Origin: Klebsiella aerogenes KCTC 2190
GTDB taxonomy: Bacteria; Pseudomonadota; Gammaproteobacteria; Enterobacterales; Enterobacteriaceae
Reading direction: 5' to 3'
NCBI RefSeq assembly: GCF_000215745.1
Contig: NC_015663.1
Span: forward strand, 2,976,001 to 3,040,000
Length of the DNA stretch: 64,000 nt
Shown: positions 1-10,893 of the stretch, one piece after another
Layout of the letters: each line of letters opens with the position of its first letter
How positions within the stretch are numbered: the stretch's first letter is position 1
Program-made: the position numbers and the translations under genes
Notes under the pieces: model-generated
Databases searched by the model: none
The model's input: the letters and a program-made list of their open reading frames with translations, nothing else
Told to the model about the DNA's origin: nothing

Positions 1-534
1 GGACAAGGCGCCGTCCTGAGAGACGATGATAGGATCGATACGAACTTTAGTATTGTTCGAGGTATTCAGGCGGTCGGCGGAGGCGCGGGACAGGGAAATG
101 ACCCGGTCATTGCCGTACGGGCCGCGATCGTTAATGCGCACCACGATCATTCGGCCATTAGCCAGGTTCGTGATACGCGCATAGCTTGGGATGGGCAAGG
201 TCGGATGCGCGGCGGTAAGCTGTGTTGGATCGAACGCTTCGCCAGAGGCGGTCAGGTTGCTGTTCGGCTCGGCGTCATAAATTGCCGCCAGACCGGTCTG
301 GGTGAAGTTAGCCGGATCCTGGACGATTTTGTAGCTTTTGCCATCGCGTTCATAATCCTGATTGGCCGTGGCGTTCAGCGTTTCGAAACGCGGATCGGCG
401 CCGCTAATTTCTACCGTCGGACCATTACAGACAGCCGGCTGCGGGACGCTAACCGTCTTCTGCTGAACGTCTTCACCCGAACATGCCGCCAGCAGCCCTG
501 CTGCTATGCAGATCCCCAGCCATTGCTTACGCAT
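1..534 (-). CDS. rlpA: RlpA septal lytic transglycosylase lipoprotein (C-terminal part beyond window)
   Basis: Reading from the ATG ten bases below the mrdB stop gives a lipoprotein N-terminus, MRKQWLGICIAAGLLAAC, with lipobox LAAC. A double-psi beta-barrel RlpA domain follows, visible as TASGEAFDP, the histidine in AAHPTLP and the aspartate in NDRGPYG. Only 178 codons lie in the window; the SPOR domain would be beyond base 1. The family cleaves or binds denuded glycan at the septum and cell wall. It sits directly after mrdA-mrdB, as in E. coli, so co-transcription with the elongasome genes is likely. The frame is open to the window edge. Confidence 0.93.
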   Translation of the reverse strand, partial: MRKQWLGICIAAGLLAACSGEDVQQKTVSVPQPAVCNGPTVEISGADPRFETLNATANQDYERDGKSYKIVQDPANFTQTGLAAIYDAEPNSNLTASGEAFDPTQLTAAHPTLPIPSYARITNLANGRMIVVRINDRGPYGNDRVISLSRASADRLNTSNNTKVRIDPIIVSQDGALS

Positions 535-544
535 TGCGAACCCC

Positions 545-1657
545 TTAAACGCTTTTCGACAACATTTTTCTGTGGGTATGGATCGACATTACGATACCAA
601 ACCCGGCCATCAATACGATTAGGGCTGAGCCCCCGTAGCTGACCAGCGGCAAAGGTACCCCCACCACCGGCAAAATACCACTTACCATACCAATATTTAC
701 GAAGACATAAACGAATAAAATCAACATTAAACCGCCTGCCATGACGCGGCCAAAGGTGGTTTGTGCCTGGGCGGCGATCCACAGTCCGCGCATGATAAGC
801 AAAATGTACAATGCCAGCAGGATCAATACCCCGATAAGACCCAGCTCTTCCGCCAGCACGGCGAAGATAAAGTCAGTATGGCGCTCAGGCAGGAATTCGA
901 GCTGCGACTGAGTACCATGCAACCAGCCTTTACCGCGTAAGCCGCCGGAACCAATAGCGATTTTCGACTGAATAATATGATAGCCCGCGCCCAGCGGATC
1001 GGTCTCTGGATCGAGGAGCATCATGACGCGTTGACGCTGGTAATCGTGCATCAGGAAGAACCATAAAATCGGAATAAAGGCGGCGACCAGCACTACCGCG
1101 ATACCGATTAAACGCCAACTGAGGCCGGAGAGGAACAGGACAAACAGGCCGGAGAGGGCGATCAAAATCGAGGTGCCGAGGTCTGGCTGCGCCGCAACCA
1201 GCAGGGTCGGCAGGAAGATCAGGACCAGTGCGATGGCGGTATTCTTCAATGACGGCGGACAGACATCGCGGTTAATAAACCGCGCCACCATCAGCGGCAC
1301 CGCTATTTTGGCAATCTCCGAGGGCTGAAAGCGTACAATACCGAGATCCAACCAGCGCTGTGCGCCTTTGGATATTGCGCCGAAGGCGTCTACGGCAACC
1401 AGCAAAATAATACAGAAAATATAGAGGTAGGGCGCCCAGCCCTCATATACCCGCGGCGGGATCTGCGCCATCACGATCATTATCACCACGCCCATGGCGA
1501 TTTGGCCGATTTTACGCTCCATCATGCCCACGTCCTGGCCACTGGCGCTCCAGATAACCAGCGCGCTGTAGGTGAGCAGCGCCAGCAGGATGAGCAGCAT
1601 CGTGGGGTCCAGATGGATTTTATCCCATAGTGATTTTTTGTTCGGATTATCGGTCAT
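545..1657 (-). CDS. mrdB: RodA, SEDS-family peptidoglycan glycosyltransferase
   Basis: The 370-residue polytopic inner-membrane protein has the same length as E. coli RodA and about ten hydrophobic segments. The conserved SEDS signature is near the end ([14 protein letters not shown]), and the periplasmic loop carries [14 protein letters not shown]. RodA polymerises lipid II into glycan strands together with PBP2 during rod elongation. Its start overlaps the mrdA stop by one base (TAATG), showing translational coupling of the enzyme pair. Nothing unusual is seen. Confidence 0.97.
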   Translation of the reverse strand: MTDNPNKKSLWDKIHLDPTMLLILLALLTYSALVIWSASGQDVGMMERKIGQIAMGVVIMIVMAQIPPRVYEGWAPYLYIFCIILLVAVDAFGAISKGAQRWLDLGIVRFQPSEIAKIAVPLMVARFINRDVCPPSLKNTAIALVLIFLPTLLVAAQPDLGTSILIALSGLFVLFLSGLSWRLIGIAVVLVAAFIPILWFFLMHDYQRQRVMMLLDPETDPLGAGYHIIQSKIAIGSGGLRGKGWLHGTQSQLEFLPERHTDFIFAVLAEELGLIGVLILLALYILLIMRGLWIAAQAQTTFGRVMAGGLMLILFVYVFVNIGMVSGILPVVGVPLPLVSYGGSALIVLMAGFGIVMSIHTHRKMLSKSV

Positions 1658-3558
1658 TATTGATCCTCCCCCGCCGTCACCGCCGGGCTTTCACTCGGCA
1701 GATTGGTGTTGTTATCACCCAGCATGATGTGATCGAGGATCTGGCGCATAATGGTACCGACCGCCGGGCCGGCGCCGCCATTCTCCAGGATCATCGCCAC
1801 CGCGACCTGGGGGTTGTTGTAAGGCGCAAACGCCGTCATAAGTTTGTGGTCACGCAGACGTTCGGAAATTCGGTGCGCGTTATAGGTTTCGTTGGCTTTC
1901 AGGCCGAATACCTGCGCGGTACCGGACTTCGCCGCAATCTTATACGGCGCGCTGGCAAAGTATTTGTGCGCGGTGCCATTGCCGCGGTTGGCAACGCCAT
2001 ACATCCCATCTTTAGCGATTTCCCAATAGCCGGAATGAATATCGCCGACCGGCGGTTCATGCGGCTGAACCCACGGTACCTGTTTCCCGTCTTCGAGGGT
2101 GCTTTGCAGAAGGTGAGGCACTTTAACCACGCCGTCGTTTATCAGGATCATCAGCGCTTTGTTCATCTGAATCGGCGTGGCGGTCCAGTAGCCCTGGCCG
2201 ATACCGACCGGGATGGTATCCCCCTGATACCAGGGTTTCTTAAAGCGCTTAAGCTTCCATTCGCGAGTTGGCATGTTGCCGGAGCGTTCTTCCGCCAGGT
2301 CAACGCCAGTGTAATCGCCGTAGCCAAACTTACTCATCCATTCGGAAAGGCGATCGATGCCCATATCATAGGCAACCTGATAGAAATAGGTATCCGCGGA
2401 CTCTTCCAGCGCCTTGGTGACGTTCAGATGACCATGACCCCACTTTTTCCAGTCGCGATAGCGTTTTTCCGAGCCAGGCAACTGCCACCAGCCGGGGTCG
2501 AACAGACTGGTGTTGCGGGTAATGACGCCGGCGCTCAAGGCTGAGACCGCGACGTAGGGTTTTACCGTCGAGGCGGGTGGATAGACCCCCTGCGTCGCGC
2601 GGTTGACCAGCGGGGTATTTGGATCGTTGAGTAGTCCGGAATAATCTTTACTGGAGATACCATCGACAAACAGGTTGGGATCGTAGCTCGGGGTTGAAAC
2701 CAGCGCCAGAATCGCGCCGCTGCGCGGGTCGGTGACCACCACCGCCGCGCGGCTGCCCGCCAGCAGCGTTTCGATATACTGCTGCAGCTTCAAATCAAGG
2801 GTTAGGTAGATATCGCGCCCGGCCTGCGGCGGCACTTCTTTTAGCTGGCGAATAACGCGGCCGCGGTTGTTGACTTCAACCTCTTCGTAGCCGGTTTGCC
2901 CGTGCAGCACGTCTTCATAGTAACGCTCGATTCCCAGCTTACCGATGTCGTGGGTCGACGCGTAGTTGGCCAGTTTGCCCTCTTTATCCAGGCGATCGAC
3001 GTCTTTATCGTTAATTTTAGAGACGTAGCCGATAACGTGGGTCAGGGCGGAGTTATACGGATAGTAGCGGCGCTTGTAGCCTTTGACTTCAACGCCGGGA
3101 AAGCGGTACTGGTTAACGGCGAAACGCGCCACCTGGACTTCATTAAGATTGACCTTCACCGGAATCGAGGTGAAACGGTGAGAGCGCGCGCGCTCTTTTT
3201 TAAAGCCGGCGATGTCGTCGTCGGTCAGGTCGACGACGCCGCGCAGTGCATCCAGCGTCTGCTGCACGTTATCGACTTTTTCCGGCATCATCTCCAGCTG
3301 ATAGATGGTGCGGTTCAGCGCCAGCGGCGTGCCGTTACGATCGTAAATAATACCGCGGCTGGGCGGAATAGGGACCAGCTTAATGCGGTTTTCGTTGGAA
3401 CGCGTTTGGTAGTCGTTGAAACGGACAATCTGTACGTTGTAGAGGTTGGCAATCAGCACGCCGGTAAGCAACAAAATGCCCGTAAAAGCGACCAGCGCGC
3501 GGCGTACAAACAGCGAGGATTCAGCCGTATAGTCGCGGAAAGAATTCTGTAATTTCAT
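1657..3558 (-). CDS. mrdA: Penicillin-binding protein 2, peptidoglycan transpeptidase
   Basis: The 633-residue class B PBP matches the E. coli length. There is one N-terminal membrane anchor (about residues 21-43), a dimerisation domain, and a transpeptidase domain with STVK at 330-333 (nucleophile Ser330), the SAD triad motif in [10 protein letters not shown], and KSGTAQ as the third motif. It cross-links glycan made by RodA during lateral wall synthesis and is the target of mecillinam. It lies 27 bases after rlmH and couples to mrdB. Confidence 0.97.
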   Translation of the reverse strand: MKLQNSFRDYTAESSLFVRRALVAFTGILLLTGVLIANLYNVQIVRFNDYQTRSNENRIKLVPIPPSRGIIYDRNGTPLALNRTIYQLEMMPEKVDNVQQTLDALRGVVDLTDDDIAGFKKERARSHRFTSIPVKVNLNEVQVARFAVNQYRFPGVEVKGYKRRYYPYNSALTHVIGYVSKINDKDVDRLDKEGKLANYASTHDIGKLGIERYYEDVLHGQTGYEEVEVNNRGRVIRQLKEVPPQAGRDIYLTLDLKLQQYIETLLAGSRAAVVVTDPRSGAILALVSTPSYDPNLFVDGISSKDYSGLLNDPNTPLVNRATQGVYPPASTVKPYVAVSALSAGVITRNTSLFDPGWWQLPGSEKRYRDWKKWGHGHLNVTKALEESADTYFYQVAYDMGIDRLSEWMSKFGYGDYTGVDLAEERSGNMPTREWKLKRFKKPWYQGDTIPVGIGQGYWTATPIQMNKALMILINDGVVKVPHLLQSTLEDGKQVPWVQPHEPPVGDIHSGYWEIAKDGMYGVANRGNGTAHKYFASAPYKIAAKSGTAQVFGLKANETYNAHRISERLRDHKLMTAFAPYNNPQVAVAMILENGGAGPAVGTIMRQILDHIMLGDNNTNLPSESPAVTAGEDQ

Positions 3559-3585
3559 TCGCTGCTTAGTCTACCCAGGTCATCA

Positions 3586-4053
3586 TTACTCACGGTGGTA
3601 AGGGTGGTTAGTCGTTATGCTCCACGCACGATACAGGCTCTCAGCCACCAGCACGCGTACCAGCGGATGGGGCAACGTGAGCGTGGAAAGCGACCAACTC
3701 TGTTCCGCTGCCGCTTTGCAGGCCGGAGAGAGTCCTTCCGGGCCGCCAATGAGTAAACTGACGTCCCGGCCATCCTGCTTCCAGCGTTCCAGTTCTCGCG
3801 CCAGCTGTGGCGTATCCCAGGGTTTACCGGGGATGTCCAGGGTCACGATACGGTTCTTGCCTGCCGCTGCCAGCATCATTTCGCCCTCTTTTTCGAGGAT
3901 ACGTTTGATATCGGCATTTTTTCCGCGCTTACCGGCAGGGATCTCTACCAGTTCGAACGGCATATCTTTTGGAAAACGGCGCAGATATTCGCTAAAGCCG
4001 GTCTGAACCCAGTCCGGCATTTTGGTGCCAACGGCCACCAATTGCAGCTTCAC
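3586..4053 (-). CDS. rlmH: 23S rRNA pseudouridine-1915 N3-methyltransferase
   Basis: The 155-residue SPOUT methyltransferase has the standard family length. The SAM-binding trefoil knot is seen as [11 protein letters not shown], with a C-terminal [18 protein letters not shown] segment. It methylates pseudouridine 1915 in helix 69 of 23S rRNA on assembled 70S ribosomes. It follows rsfS by three bases, a conserved pairing of two ribosome-associated factors, and precedes mrdA in what looks like one operon. Confidence 0.96.
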   Translation of the reverse strand: MKLQLVAVGTKMPDWVQTGFSEYLRRFPKDMPFELVEIPAGKRGKNADIKRILEKEGEMMLAAAGKNRIVTLDIPGKPWDTPQLARELERWKQDGRDVSLLIGGPEGLSPACKAAAEQSWSLSTLTLPHPLVRVLVAESLYRAWSITTNHPYHRE

Positions 4054-4056
4054 GCA

Positions 4057-4617
<561 letters not shown>

Positions 4618-5226
4618 TTATTCCGCGCGCCACTGCGCCTGGCTATTTAATACGCGCAAGGTTGTGAAATCGTCGCGTTGTTCGATAAGGCTCCAGCTAC
4701 CGTGGGCGAGGGGAAAATGCCACATTGCTGCCGCAGGCATTTGCAATAATAGTGCGATTAACAGGCTTAAAGCGCCCTGATGGCCGACGATCAGCAGGTT
4801 AGCCCGCTGTTGATATTGCCCGAGGCTGGCGGCAAAGTCCGCGATACGTTGGGCAAAGGCCTGGAAGCTTTCGCCATTGGTCGGCGCGGCGTGTTGCCAG
4901 TCTTTGCACCAGGCAGCGTAGTTCCGCGGGTCTTCTTTTTGCAGATCGCGATGGTGGCGCATTTCCCAATCGCCAAAGAACATCTCATTCAATGAAGGAA
5001 TAATTTGCCGGGGGACAGGCCGGCCAGCGAGCAACAGGTCGGCGGTGTGCTGGGTTCTCGCCAGCTCGCTGCACAATACCCGGTCGAAAGGCGCCGCTTG
5101 CAGATAGTCACCCAGCGAGCGCGCCTGCTGGATACCGCGTTCGGTAAGGGGGGTGGGAGCATGTCCGCTATACAGTCCGTCGACGTTAGCCTGCGTTTCG
5201 CCGTGGCGAACCAGCCATAATTTCAT
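4618..5226 (-). CDS. phpB: Adenosylcobalamin/alpha-ribazole phosphatase (histidine phosphatase family)
   Basis: The 202-residue histidine-phosphatase protein starts MKLWLVRHGETQAN. The catalytic RHG motif is at residues 8-10, and the second catalytic histidine lies in IVGHQGALSLL. It is the counterpart of E. coli PhpB/CobC, which removes the phosphate from alpha-ribazole or adenosylcobalamin phosphate late in nucleotide-loop assembly. It sits between nadD and rsfS as in E. coli. Substrate choice cannot be read from sequence alone. Confidence 0.9.
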   Translation of the reverse strand: MKLWLVRHGETQANVDGLYSGHAPTPLTERGIQQARSLGDYLQAAPFDRVLCSELARTQHTADLLLAGRPVPRQIIPSLNEMFFGDWEMRHHRDLQKEDPRNYAAWCKDWQHAAPTNGESFQAFAQRIADFAASLGQYQQRANLLIVGHQGALSLLIALLLQMPAAAMWHFPLAHGSWSLIEQRDDFTTLRVLNSQAQWRAE

Positions 5227-5277
5227 GATGCACTCCGTGGAAATCGCGTAGCGTAACGATATCCTCGCAGCCGGTTC

Positions 5278-5919
5278 TCAGCAATAGAGCTTCTGCTGGT
5301 GAATATAGTCCAGTACGGCGGCCGGCAGCATATCGGCGCAGGAGACACCTTGCTGTAGACGCTGACGAATCAGCGTGGCGGAAATATCGAACCACGGGGT
5401 TTCCGCCAGATAGATAACCCCGGCGGGACGGGTATGTAACAACTCGACGTCGTGGGTGAGATGTTTATCGAGCCATTGCTGATCTTCTTCGCGCTTCATC
5501 GCCAGCGGATATCCCGGACGGCGACAGACGATCAGATGCGCGTTATCGAGGATCGTGGCGTAGTTATGCCAGGTGGGGAAGGTCAGCAGCGAGTCCTGGC
5601 CGATGATAAATGCCAGGGGCTGTTCCGGGCCTTGTTCTTGCCGCCACTCCTGTAGCGTTTGCGCAGTCCAGGACGGCGTATCGCGCTGTAGCTCTCGTTC
5701 GTCGAGAACGAATAGGGGTTTATCGGCAATTGCCAGCTCCAGCATATGCACCCGCTGGGCGCTGGTGGCTTCCGGCTGCGGGCGATGCGGCGGCACGTTA
5801 TTGGGCACGATAATGACCCGGCTAAGACCAATTTGGTTTGCCAGAATCTCTACCGGCTTAAGGTGACCATAATGCACCGGATCGAAGGTGCCGCCGTACA
5901 TTGCCTGCAACTGAGTCAT
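5278..5919 (-). CDS. nadD: Nicotinate-nucleotide adenylyltransferase
   Basis: NadD adenylates nicotinate mononucleotide in NAD synthesis. The nucleotidyltransferase motif [12 protein letters not shown] is close to the N-terminus and [10 protein letters not shown] (ISxTxxR type) is near the C-terminus. I chose the ATG that gives [10 protein letters not shown] and 213 residues, the E. coli length. Two ATG codons 9 and 12 bases further upstream would overlap the end of holA and add four residues, and cannot be excluded. The gene is transcribed directly after holA. Confidence 0.95.
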   Translation of the reverse strand: MTQLQAMYGGTFDPVHYGHLKPVEILANQIGLSRVIIVPNNVPPHRPQPEATSAQRVHMLELAIADKPLFVLDERELQRDTPSWTAQTLQEWRQEQGPEQPLAFIIGQDSLLTFPTWHNYATILDNAHLIVCRRPGYPLAMKREEDQQWLDKHLTHDVELLHTRPAGVIYLAETPWFDISATLIRQRLQQGVSCADMLPAAVLDYIHQQKLYC

Positions 5920-5920
5920 A

Positions 5921-6952
5921 TCAACCATCAATAAAAACGTCCGCCAGCGCTTTATGGCATAGCAGTAACGAAAGGCTTTCCAGCTCGGGCCATATTGACT
6001 GGCCGTAGTCCTGTTTGAAGGTGAGCTCGGCGCGGGTTAATAACGTAACGGCCTGGCGTAACTGTTCGGCGCTGAGGCGCGTGAGCGCGTCGCCGACCAG
6101 CTGACGTCGGTTCTGCCAGACCCGGTGTTTATCAAACAGCGTGCGCAGCGGCGTATGTGCCGACTGGCGCTTCAGAGTGACCAGCAGCAGCAGTTCGCGC
6201 TGTAGCGTGCGCAGCAAAATAGCGGGTTCGCAACCTTCAAGGCGCAGTTGTTGCAGGACGTGCAGTACGCGTTTGCTTTTGCCGGCCAGCAGGGCATCGA
6301 CCCAGTGATACGGCGTAAAGTGGGCGGCGTCATTCACTGCCTGTTCAACGCGCGGCAGCGTCAGTTTACCGTCAGGCCACAGCAAAGAGAGGCGCTCCAG
6401 CGCCTGCGCCAGCGCCAGCAGGTTGCCTTCATAGCAGTAGCACAGCAGTTGGCTGGCGGCCTCATCTAACTGCAACTGATTCTGTTTAGCGCGGGCGGCC
6501 AGCCAGCGAGGCAACTGCGCGTATTCCGGCGTCTGGCAGCTCACCTGCACGGCGCGGCTGGCAAGCGTTGTTATCCACGCCGCGTTTTCCTGCGCCTTGG
6601 TAAGCTTGTTGCCGCGGACAATCAGCAGCAGATCTTCATGCAGCATACCGACCAGCGTGGACAGCTGTTCGTTGATCGCCGCATTCGGGCCGTTTTCCGG
6701 CAGGATAAGCAGAAGCGTCTGGCGGCTGGAAAAGAGGCTCAGCGCCTGACTTAAGGAAAAAAGGGCGGGCCAGTCGGTGCTGGCATCGATGGTCGCGGTG
6801 TGATGTTCGGTAAAGCCCTGGGCGGCCGCGGCTTCGCGGATCGCATCCTGGCTTTCCTGTAACAGCAATGGGTCGCTACCAAGCAATAAATACGCCGCGC
6901 GCAGCCCTTCAGTGAGCTGCGCGCGGAGTTGTTCCGGGTACAACCGAATCAT
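5921..6952 (-). CDS. holA: DNA polymerase III delta subunit
   Basis: The 343-residue protein matches E. coli HolA in length and opens [20 protein letters not shown]. The delta subunit opens the beta sliding clamp inside the clamp-loader complex; it has a degenerate AAA+ fold, so no functional Walker A is expected, and none is seen. It overlaps the lptE stop by one base, part of the conserved leuS-lptE-holA-nadD operon. Confidence 0.96.
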   Translation of the reverse strand: MIRLYPEQLRAQLTEGLRAAYLLLGSDPLLLQESQDAIREAAAAQGFTEHHTATIDASTDWPALFSLSQALSLFSSRQTLLLILPENGPNAAINEQLSTLVGMLHEDLLLIVRGNKLTKAQENAAWITTLASRAVQVSCQTPEYAQLPRWLAARAKQNQLQLDEAASQLLCYCYEGNLLALAQALERLSLLWPDGKLTLPRVEQAVNDAAHFTPYHWVDALLAGKSKRVLHVLQQLRLEGCEPAILLRTLQRELLLLVTLKRQSAHTPLRTLFDKHRVWQNRRQLVGDALTRLSAEQLRQAVTLLTRAELTFKQDYGQSIWPELESLSLLLCHKALADVFIDG

Positions 6953-7542
6953 CAGTTACCCAGCGTAGTGGAGACGCGGTTGCCAGAGGTTGAGGTGGCC
7001 GGGGTACCAGACACCGGCTGCTCAGCCTCTTTAGTGGCTTCGACATCCGCAACATGTACGCTCGGCAATTTACGGATCAACTGTTCCGCAGCCTTATCGT
7101 ACATTTCACGAACAATCATGTCCTGCTCGGCATCTTTCGCCAGCGCCGCCTGCGGGTTATCGAAGAACGAGCGATAAACCTTGGTATTGATTGGGTAAAT
7201 GTCATGGCCCGGAATCAATACGGTGGCGTTAACGGTCAGCACCATTTGGTATTCAGCAGTACGACCATCCTGGAAAATGGATGCCGTATCTTTCTGAATG
7301 GATGAGTTACCCAGACGCAGGGACGGAATATCCTTACGCAGCGTATCGGCTTCGATCAGCTCTACGCCATTCAGACGTAGCTGGTTACGTACCGCACGGC
7401 TTAACGGACCATTCGGATCGCCTGACTGGAAAATCATAGTTTTCATTGTGGTTGGAACCTGCGTATTACTACGTAGATGCCAGCCGCAACCGGCGGTGAT
7501 TAACACCGCCAGAGATAACAGCATTGTTGCCAGATATCGCAC
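6952..7542 (-). CDS. lptE: LPS-assembly lipoprotein LptE
   Basis: The 196-residue lipoprotein has the signal [19 protein letters not shown], with the lipidated cysteine at residue 19 followed by GWHLRS. LptE plugs and stabilises the LptD barrel that inserts lipopolysaccharide into the outer leaflet. The last 30 or so residues are Thr/Ser/Pro rich and probably disordered. It lies 14 bases after leuS and overlaps holA by one base. Confidence 0.96.
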   Translation of the reverse strand: MRYLATMLLSLAVLITAGCGWHLRSNTQVPTTMKTMIFQSGDPNGPLSRAVRNQLRLNGVELIEADTLRKDIPSLRLGNSSIQKDTASIFQDGRTAEYQMVLTVNATVLIPGHDIYPINTKVYRSFFDNPQAALAKDAEQDMIVREMYDKAAEQLIRKLPSVHVADVEATKEAEQPVSGTPATSTSGNRVSTTLGN

Positions 7543-7556
7543 GCTTCCTCCCGCGC

Positions 7557-10139
7557 TTAGCCAACGACCAGATTGAGCAGTTTGCCCGGAACGTAAATCA
7601 CTTTACGTACGGTCACGCCTTCAAGGTATTTTGCGACCAGATGTTCCTGGCCTGCACGTTCACGAACCTGCTCTTCGGTTGCGTCTACCGCAACGGTAAT
7701 TTTACCACGAACTTTACCGTTTACCTGGACGACGACCAGAGTCGTGTTTTCAACCATTGCACTTTCGTCTGCTACCGGCCACGGCGCGTTGTCGATATCG
7801 CCTTCGCCGCCCAGTTCTTGCCACAGGGTGAAGCAGGCATGCGGGGTGAACGGGTTGAGCATACGCACCACTGCCAGCAGCGCTTCACGCATCAGCGCGC
7901 GATCCTGTTCGCCTTCCTGCGGCGCTTTCGCCAGTTTGTTCATCAGCTCCATTACCGCGGCAATGGCGGTATTGAAGGTCTGACGACGGCCGATATCATC
8001 GGTCACTTTGGCAATCGTTTTATGCACGTCGCGACGCAGCGCTTGCTGATCTTCGCTGAGGCTTGCCACATCCAGGGCGACAGCCGGGCCCTGAGAGGTA
8101 TGCTCGTAAACCAGTTTCCAGACGCGTTTCAGGAAGCGGTTTGCCCCTTCTACGCCAGATTCCTGCCACTCAAGGGTCATTTCTGCTGGGGAGGCGAACA
8201 TCATGAACAGACGTACGGTATCCGCGCCGTAGCGCTCAACCATAACCTGCGGGTCGATACCGTTGTTCTTCGACTTGGACATTTTGCTCATGCCGGTATA
8301 CACCAGCTCGCGGCCCTGTGGGTCGAAGGCTTTAACGATACGGCCTTTTTCATCACGCTCAACGGTGGCGTCAATCGGTGATACCCAGTTACGCTCGCCG
8401 TTTTCGCCGACGTAGTAGAACGCATCGGCCAGTACCATACCCTGGCACAGCAGCTGTTTAGCTGGCTCATCGGAGTTCACCATACCGGCATCGCGCATCA
8501 GCTTGTGGAAGAAGCGGAAATAGAGCAGGTGCATGATGGCGTGTTCGATGCCGCCGATGTAGATATCCACCGGCAGCCAGTAGTTCGCGGCATTCGGGTC
8601 CAGCATACCTTTGTCGTACTGCGGGCAGGTGTAGCGCGCGTAGTACCAGGAGGACTCCATAAAGGTGTCAAAGGTGTCGGTTTCACGCAGCGCCGGCATG
8701 CCGTTAACGGTAGTTTTCGCCCACTCAGGATCGGCTTTGATCGGGCTGGTGATGCCGTCCATGACGACGTCTTCCGGCAGGATAACCGGCAGTTGGTCTT
8801 CCGGCGTCGGCATCACGGTACCGTCTTCCAGGGTCACCATTGGAATTGGCGCGCCCCAGTAACGCTGGCGGGAAACCCCCCAGTCGCGCAGGCGGTAGTT
8901 AACTTTGCGCTCGCCAACGCCCATCGCGGCCAGTTTGTCGGCAATGGCGTTGAAGCCCGCTTCGTAATCCAGGCCGCTAAATTCGCCGGAGTTGAACAGC
9001 ACGCCTTTCTCGGTCAGCGCCTGCTCGGAGAGATCCGGCTCGGAACCGTCGGCGGCGAGGATAACCGGCTTGATGTTCAGGCCGTATTTGCTGGCAAACT
9101 CGTAGTCGCGCTGGTCGTGACCCGGAACGGCCATCACCGCGCCGGTGCCGTACTCCATCAGTACGAAGTTTGCCGCCCATACCGGGATGGCTTCGCCGGT
9201 CAGCGGGTGAATAGCTTTAAAGCCGGTGTCGACGCCTTTTTTCTCCATCGTCGCCATATCGGCTTCGGCAACTTTGGTGTTACGGCATTCGTCGATAAAG
9301 GCGGCCAGCGCCGGATTGTTAGCCGCAGCCTGTTGCGCCAGCGGGTGACCCGCTGCGACGGCAAGGTAGGTGCAGCCCATGAAGGTATCCGGGCGGGTGG
9401 TGTAGACGGTCAGCTTATCGGCGTAGTCGTTGACGTCAAAGGAGATTTCTACCCCTTCAGAGCGGCCGATCCAGTTGCGCTGCATGGTCTTAACGGTGTC
9501 AGGCCAGTGATCCAGGTTGTCCAGATCGTTGAGCAGTTCGTCAGCGTAGGCGGTGATTTTAATAAACCACTGCGGGATCTCTTTGCGCTCAACTTTGGTG
9601 TCGCAGCGCCAGCAGCAGCCGTCGATAACCTGTTCGTTAGCCAGCACGGTCTGATCGTTCGGACACCAGTTCACCGCTGAGGTTTTTTTGTACACCAGGC
9701 CTTTTTTATACAGCTCGGTGAAGAATTTTTGCTCCCAGCGGTAGTATTCCGGGGTGCAGGTCGCAATTTCACGGCTCCAGTCATAGCCGAAGCCCAGCTT
9801 TTTCAGCTGGTTTTTCATGTATGCGATGTTGTCATAGGTCCACGGGGCCGGGGCGGTATTGTTTTTCACCGCCGCGCCTTCCGCAGGCAGACCAAACGCA
9901 TCCCAACCGATCGGCTGCAGGACGTTTTTGCCCAGCATGCGCTGATAGCGCGCGATGACGTCGCCGATGGTGTAGTTACGCACGTGACCCATGTGTAGTC
10001 GACCAGAAGGATAAGGAAGCATCGACAGGCAGTAATACTTCTCTTTGCTCTCGTCTTCAGTTACTTCAAATGTACGATTTTCGTCCCAGTGAAGCTGGAC
10101 TTTCGATTCTATCTCTTCCGGGCGGTATTGCTCTTGCAT
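7557..10139 (-). CDS. leuS: Leucyl-tRNA synthetase
   Basis: The chosen start gives [18 protein letters not shown] and 860 residues, equal to E. coli LeuS; an in-frame ATG eight codons upstream is less likely. The class I signature HMGH is at residues 49-52 and KMSKS lies near residue 620 ([12 protein letters not shown]). The CP1 editing domain is the long insertion between them. It charges leucine onto tRNA-Leu and hydrolyses mischarged products. It begins the leuS-lptE-holA-nadD operon and diverges from ybeL across about 225 bases. No leader peptide or T-box was seen. Confidence 0.97.
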   Translation of the reverse strand: MQEQYRPEEIESKVQLHWDENRTFEVTEDESKEKYYCLSMLPYPSGRLHMGHVRNYTIGDVIARYQRMLGKNVLQPIGWDAFGLPAEGAAVKNNTAPAPWTYDNIAYMKNQLKKLGFGYDWSREIATCTPEYYRWEQKFFTELYKKGLVYKKTSAVNWCPNDQTVLANEQVIDGCCWRCDTKVERKEIPQWFIKITAYADELLNDLDNLDHWPDTVKTMQRNWIGRSEGVEISFDVNDYADKLTVYTTRPDTFMGCTYLAVAAGHPLAQQAAANNPALAAFIDECRNTKVAEADMATMEKKGVDTGFKAIHPLTGEAIPVWAANFVLMEYGTGAVMAVPGHDQRDYEFASKYGLNIKPVILAADGSEPDLSEQALTEKGVLFNSGEFSGLDYEAGFNAIADKLAAMGVGERKVNYRLRDWGVSRQRYWGAPIPMVTLEDGTVMPTPEDQLPVILPEDVVMDGITSPIKADPEWAKTTVNGMPALRETDTFDTFMESSWYYARYTCPQYDKGMLDPNAANYWLPVDIYIGGIEHAIMHLLYFRFFHKLMRDAGMVNSDEPAKQLLCQGMVLADAFYYVGENGERNWVSPIDATVERDEKGRIVKAFDPQGRELVYTGMSKMSKSKNNGIDPQVMVERYGADTVRLFMMFASPAEMTLEWQESGVEGANRFLKRVWKLVYEHTSQGPAVALDVASLSEDQQALRRDVHKTIAKVTDDIGRRQTFNTAIAAVMELMNKLAKAPQEGEQDRALMREALLAVVRMLNPFTPHACFTLWQELGGEGDIDNAPWPVADESAMVENTTLVVVQVNGKVRGKITVAVDATEEQVRERAGQEHLVAKYLEGVTVRKVIYVPGKLLNLVVG

Positions 10140-10365
10140 GGCAGCCAGTGGTCCTGTTTTCAATACAGCTACAAAATGTAGCCAATGGATGTGTTATTTC
10201 AGATCGGCATAGCATAGCCCAAACGTCCACGTCAAAACAGCCTTTCGCACATTAACATCGGCAAAAGCGGCGCAGAATTTTTCGCGACTCTGTGGCGCGG
10301 ATGGCAAAGCAAACCGCCGATAACGTCTATTATTAGAAGCAGTTAATCACACCGGAGGCGAAATG

Positions 10366-10848
10366 ATGAACAAGGTTGCTCAATATTACCGGGAACTGGT
10401 CTCCTCGCTCAGTGAACGGCTGCGCAATGGAGAGCGTGACATTGACGCGCTGGTGAAGCAGGCGAGGGAGAAAATCACCCAGGCAGGCGATCTGACGCAG
10501 AGCGAGGTTGAGTCACTTATCGCGGCGGTGAAGCGCGATCTGGAAGAATTTGCCCGCAGCTATGAAGAGAGCCATGAAGACGATAGCGACAGCGTCTTTA
10601 TGCGGGTGATCAAAGAGAGCCTGTGGCAGGAGCTTGCCGATATCACCGACAAAACCCAGCTTGAGTGGCGTGAGGTGTTTCAGGATCTGAACCACCACGG
10701 AGTCTATCACAGCGGGGAAGTGGTAGGTCTTGGCAACCTGGTATGCGAGAAGTGCCACTACCATCTGGCGGTATACACCCCGGATGTGCTGCCACTCTGC
10801 CCGAAATGCGGGCATGACCAGTTTCAGCGGCGGCCATTTGAGCCGTAA
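10366..10848 (+). CDS. ybeL: YbeL, DUF1451 zinc-ribbon protein
   Basis: The 160-residue soluble protein has a charged helical N-terminal region. Its C-terminal zinc ribbon is seen as CEKCHYHLAVYTPDVLPLCP, continuing to KCGHDQF. Of two adjacent ATG codons, the second is seven bases from a GGAGG element at 10354-10358 and gives the E. coli length; the first, three bases upstream, is too close. The biochemical role is not established. It diverges from leuS. Confidence 0.93.
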   Translation: MNKVAQYYRELVSSLSERLRNGERDIDALVKQAREKITQAGDLTQSEVESLIAAVKRDLEEFARSYEESHEDDSDSVFMRVIKESLWQELADITDKTQLEWREVFQDLNHHGVYHSGEVVGLGNLVCEKCHYHLAVYTPDVLPLCPKCGHDQFQRRPFEP

Positions 10849-10859
10849 ACGCTAAAAGC

Positions 10860-10887
10860 AGCGATGCGCATTGCGCTGCGCATCGCT
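10860..10887. terminator. Hairpin between convergent ybeL and tpsA
   Basis: A perfect 11-bp stem (AGCGATGCGCA and its complement) encloses a six-base loop. It lies between two converging genes and probably stops transcription from both sides. The T-tracts are short (CTTTTAG on the minus side), so efficiency is uncertain. Confidence 0.6.
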
Positions 10888-10893
10888 GAGTCA

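Noticed and set aside
8505..9680. 391-codon open frame antisense to leuS
   Set aside because: It lies wholly within leuS, whose motifs are intact; the frame arises from biased third positions.
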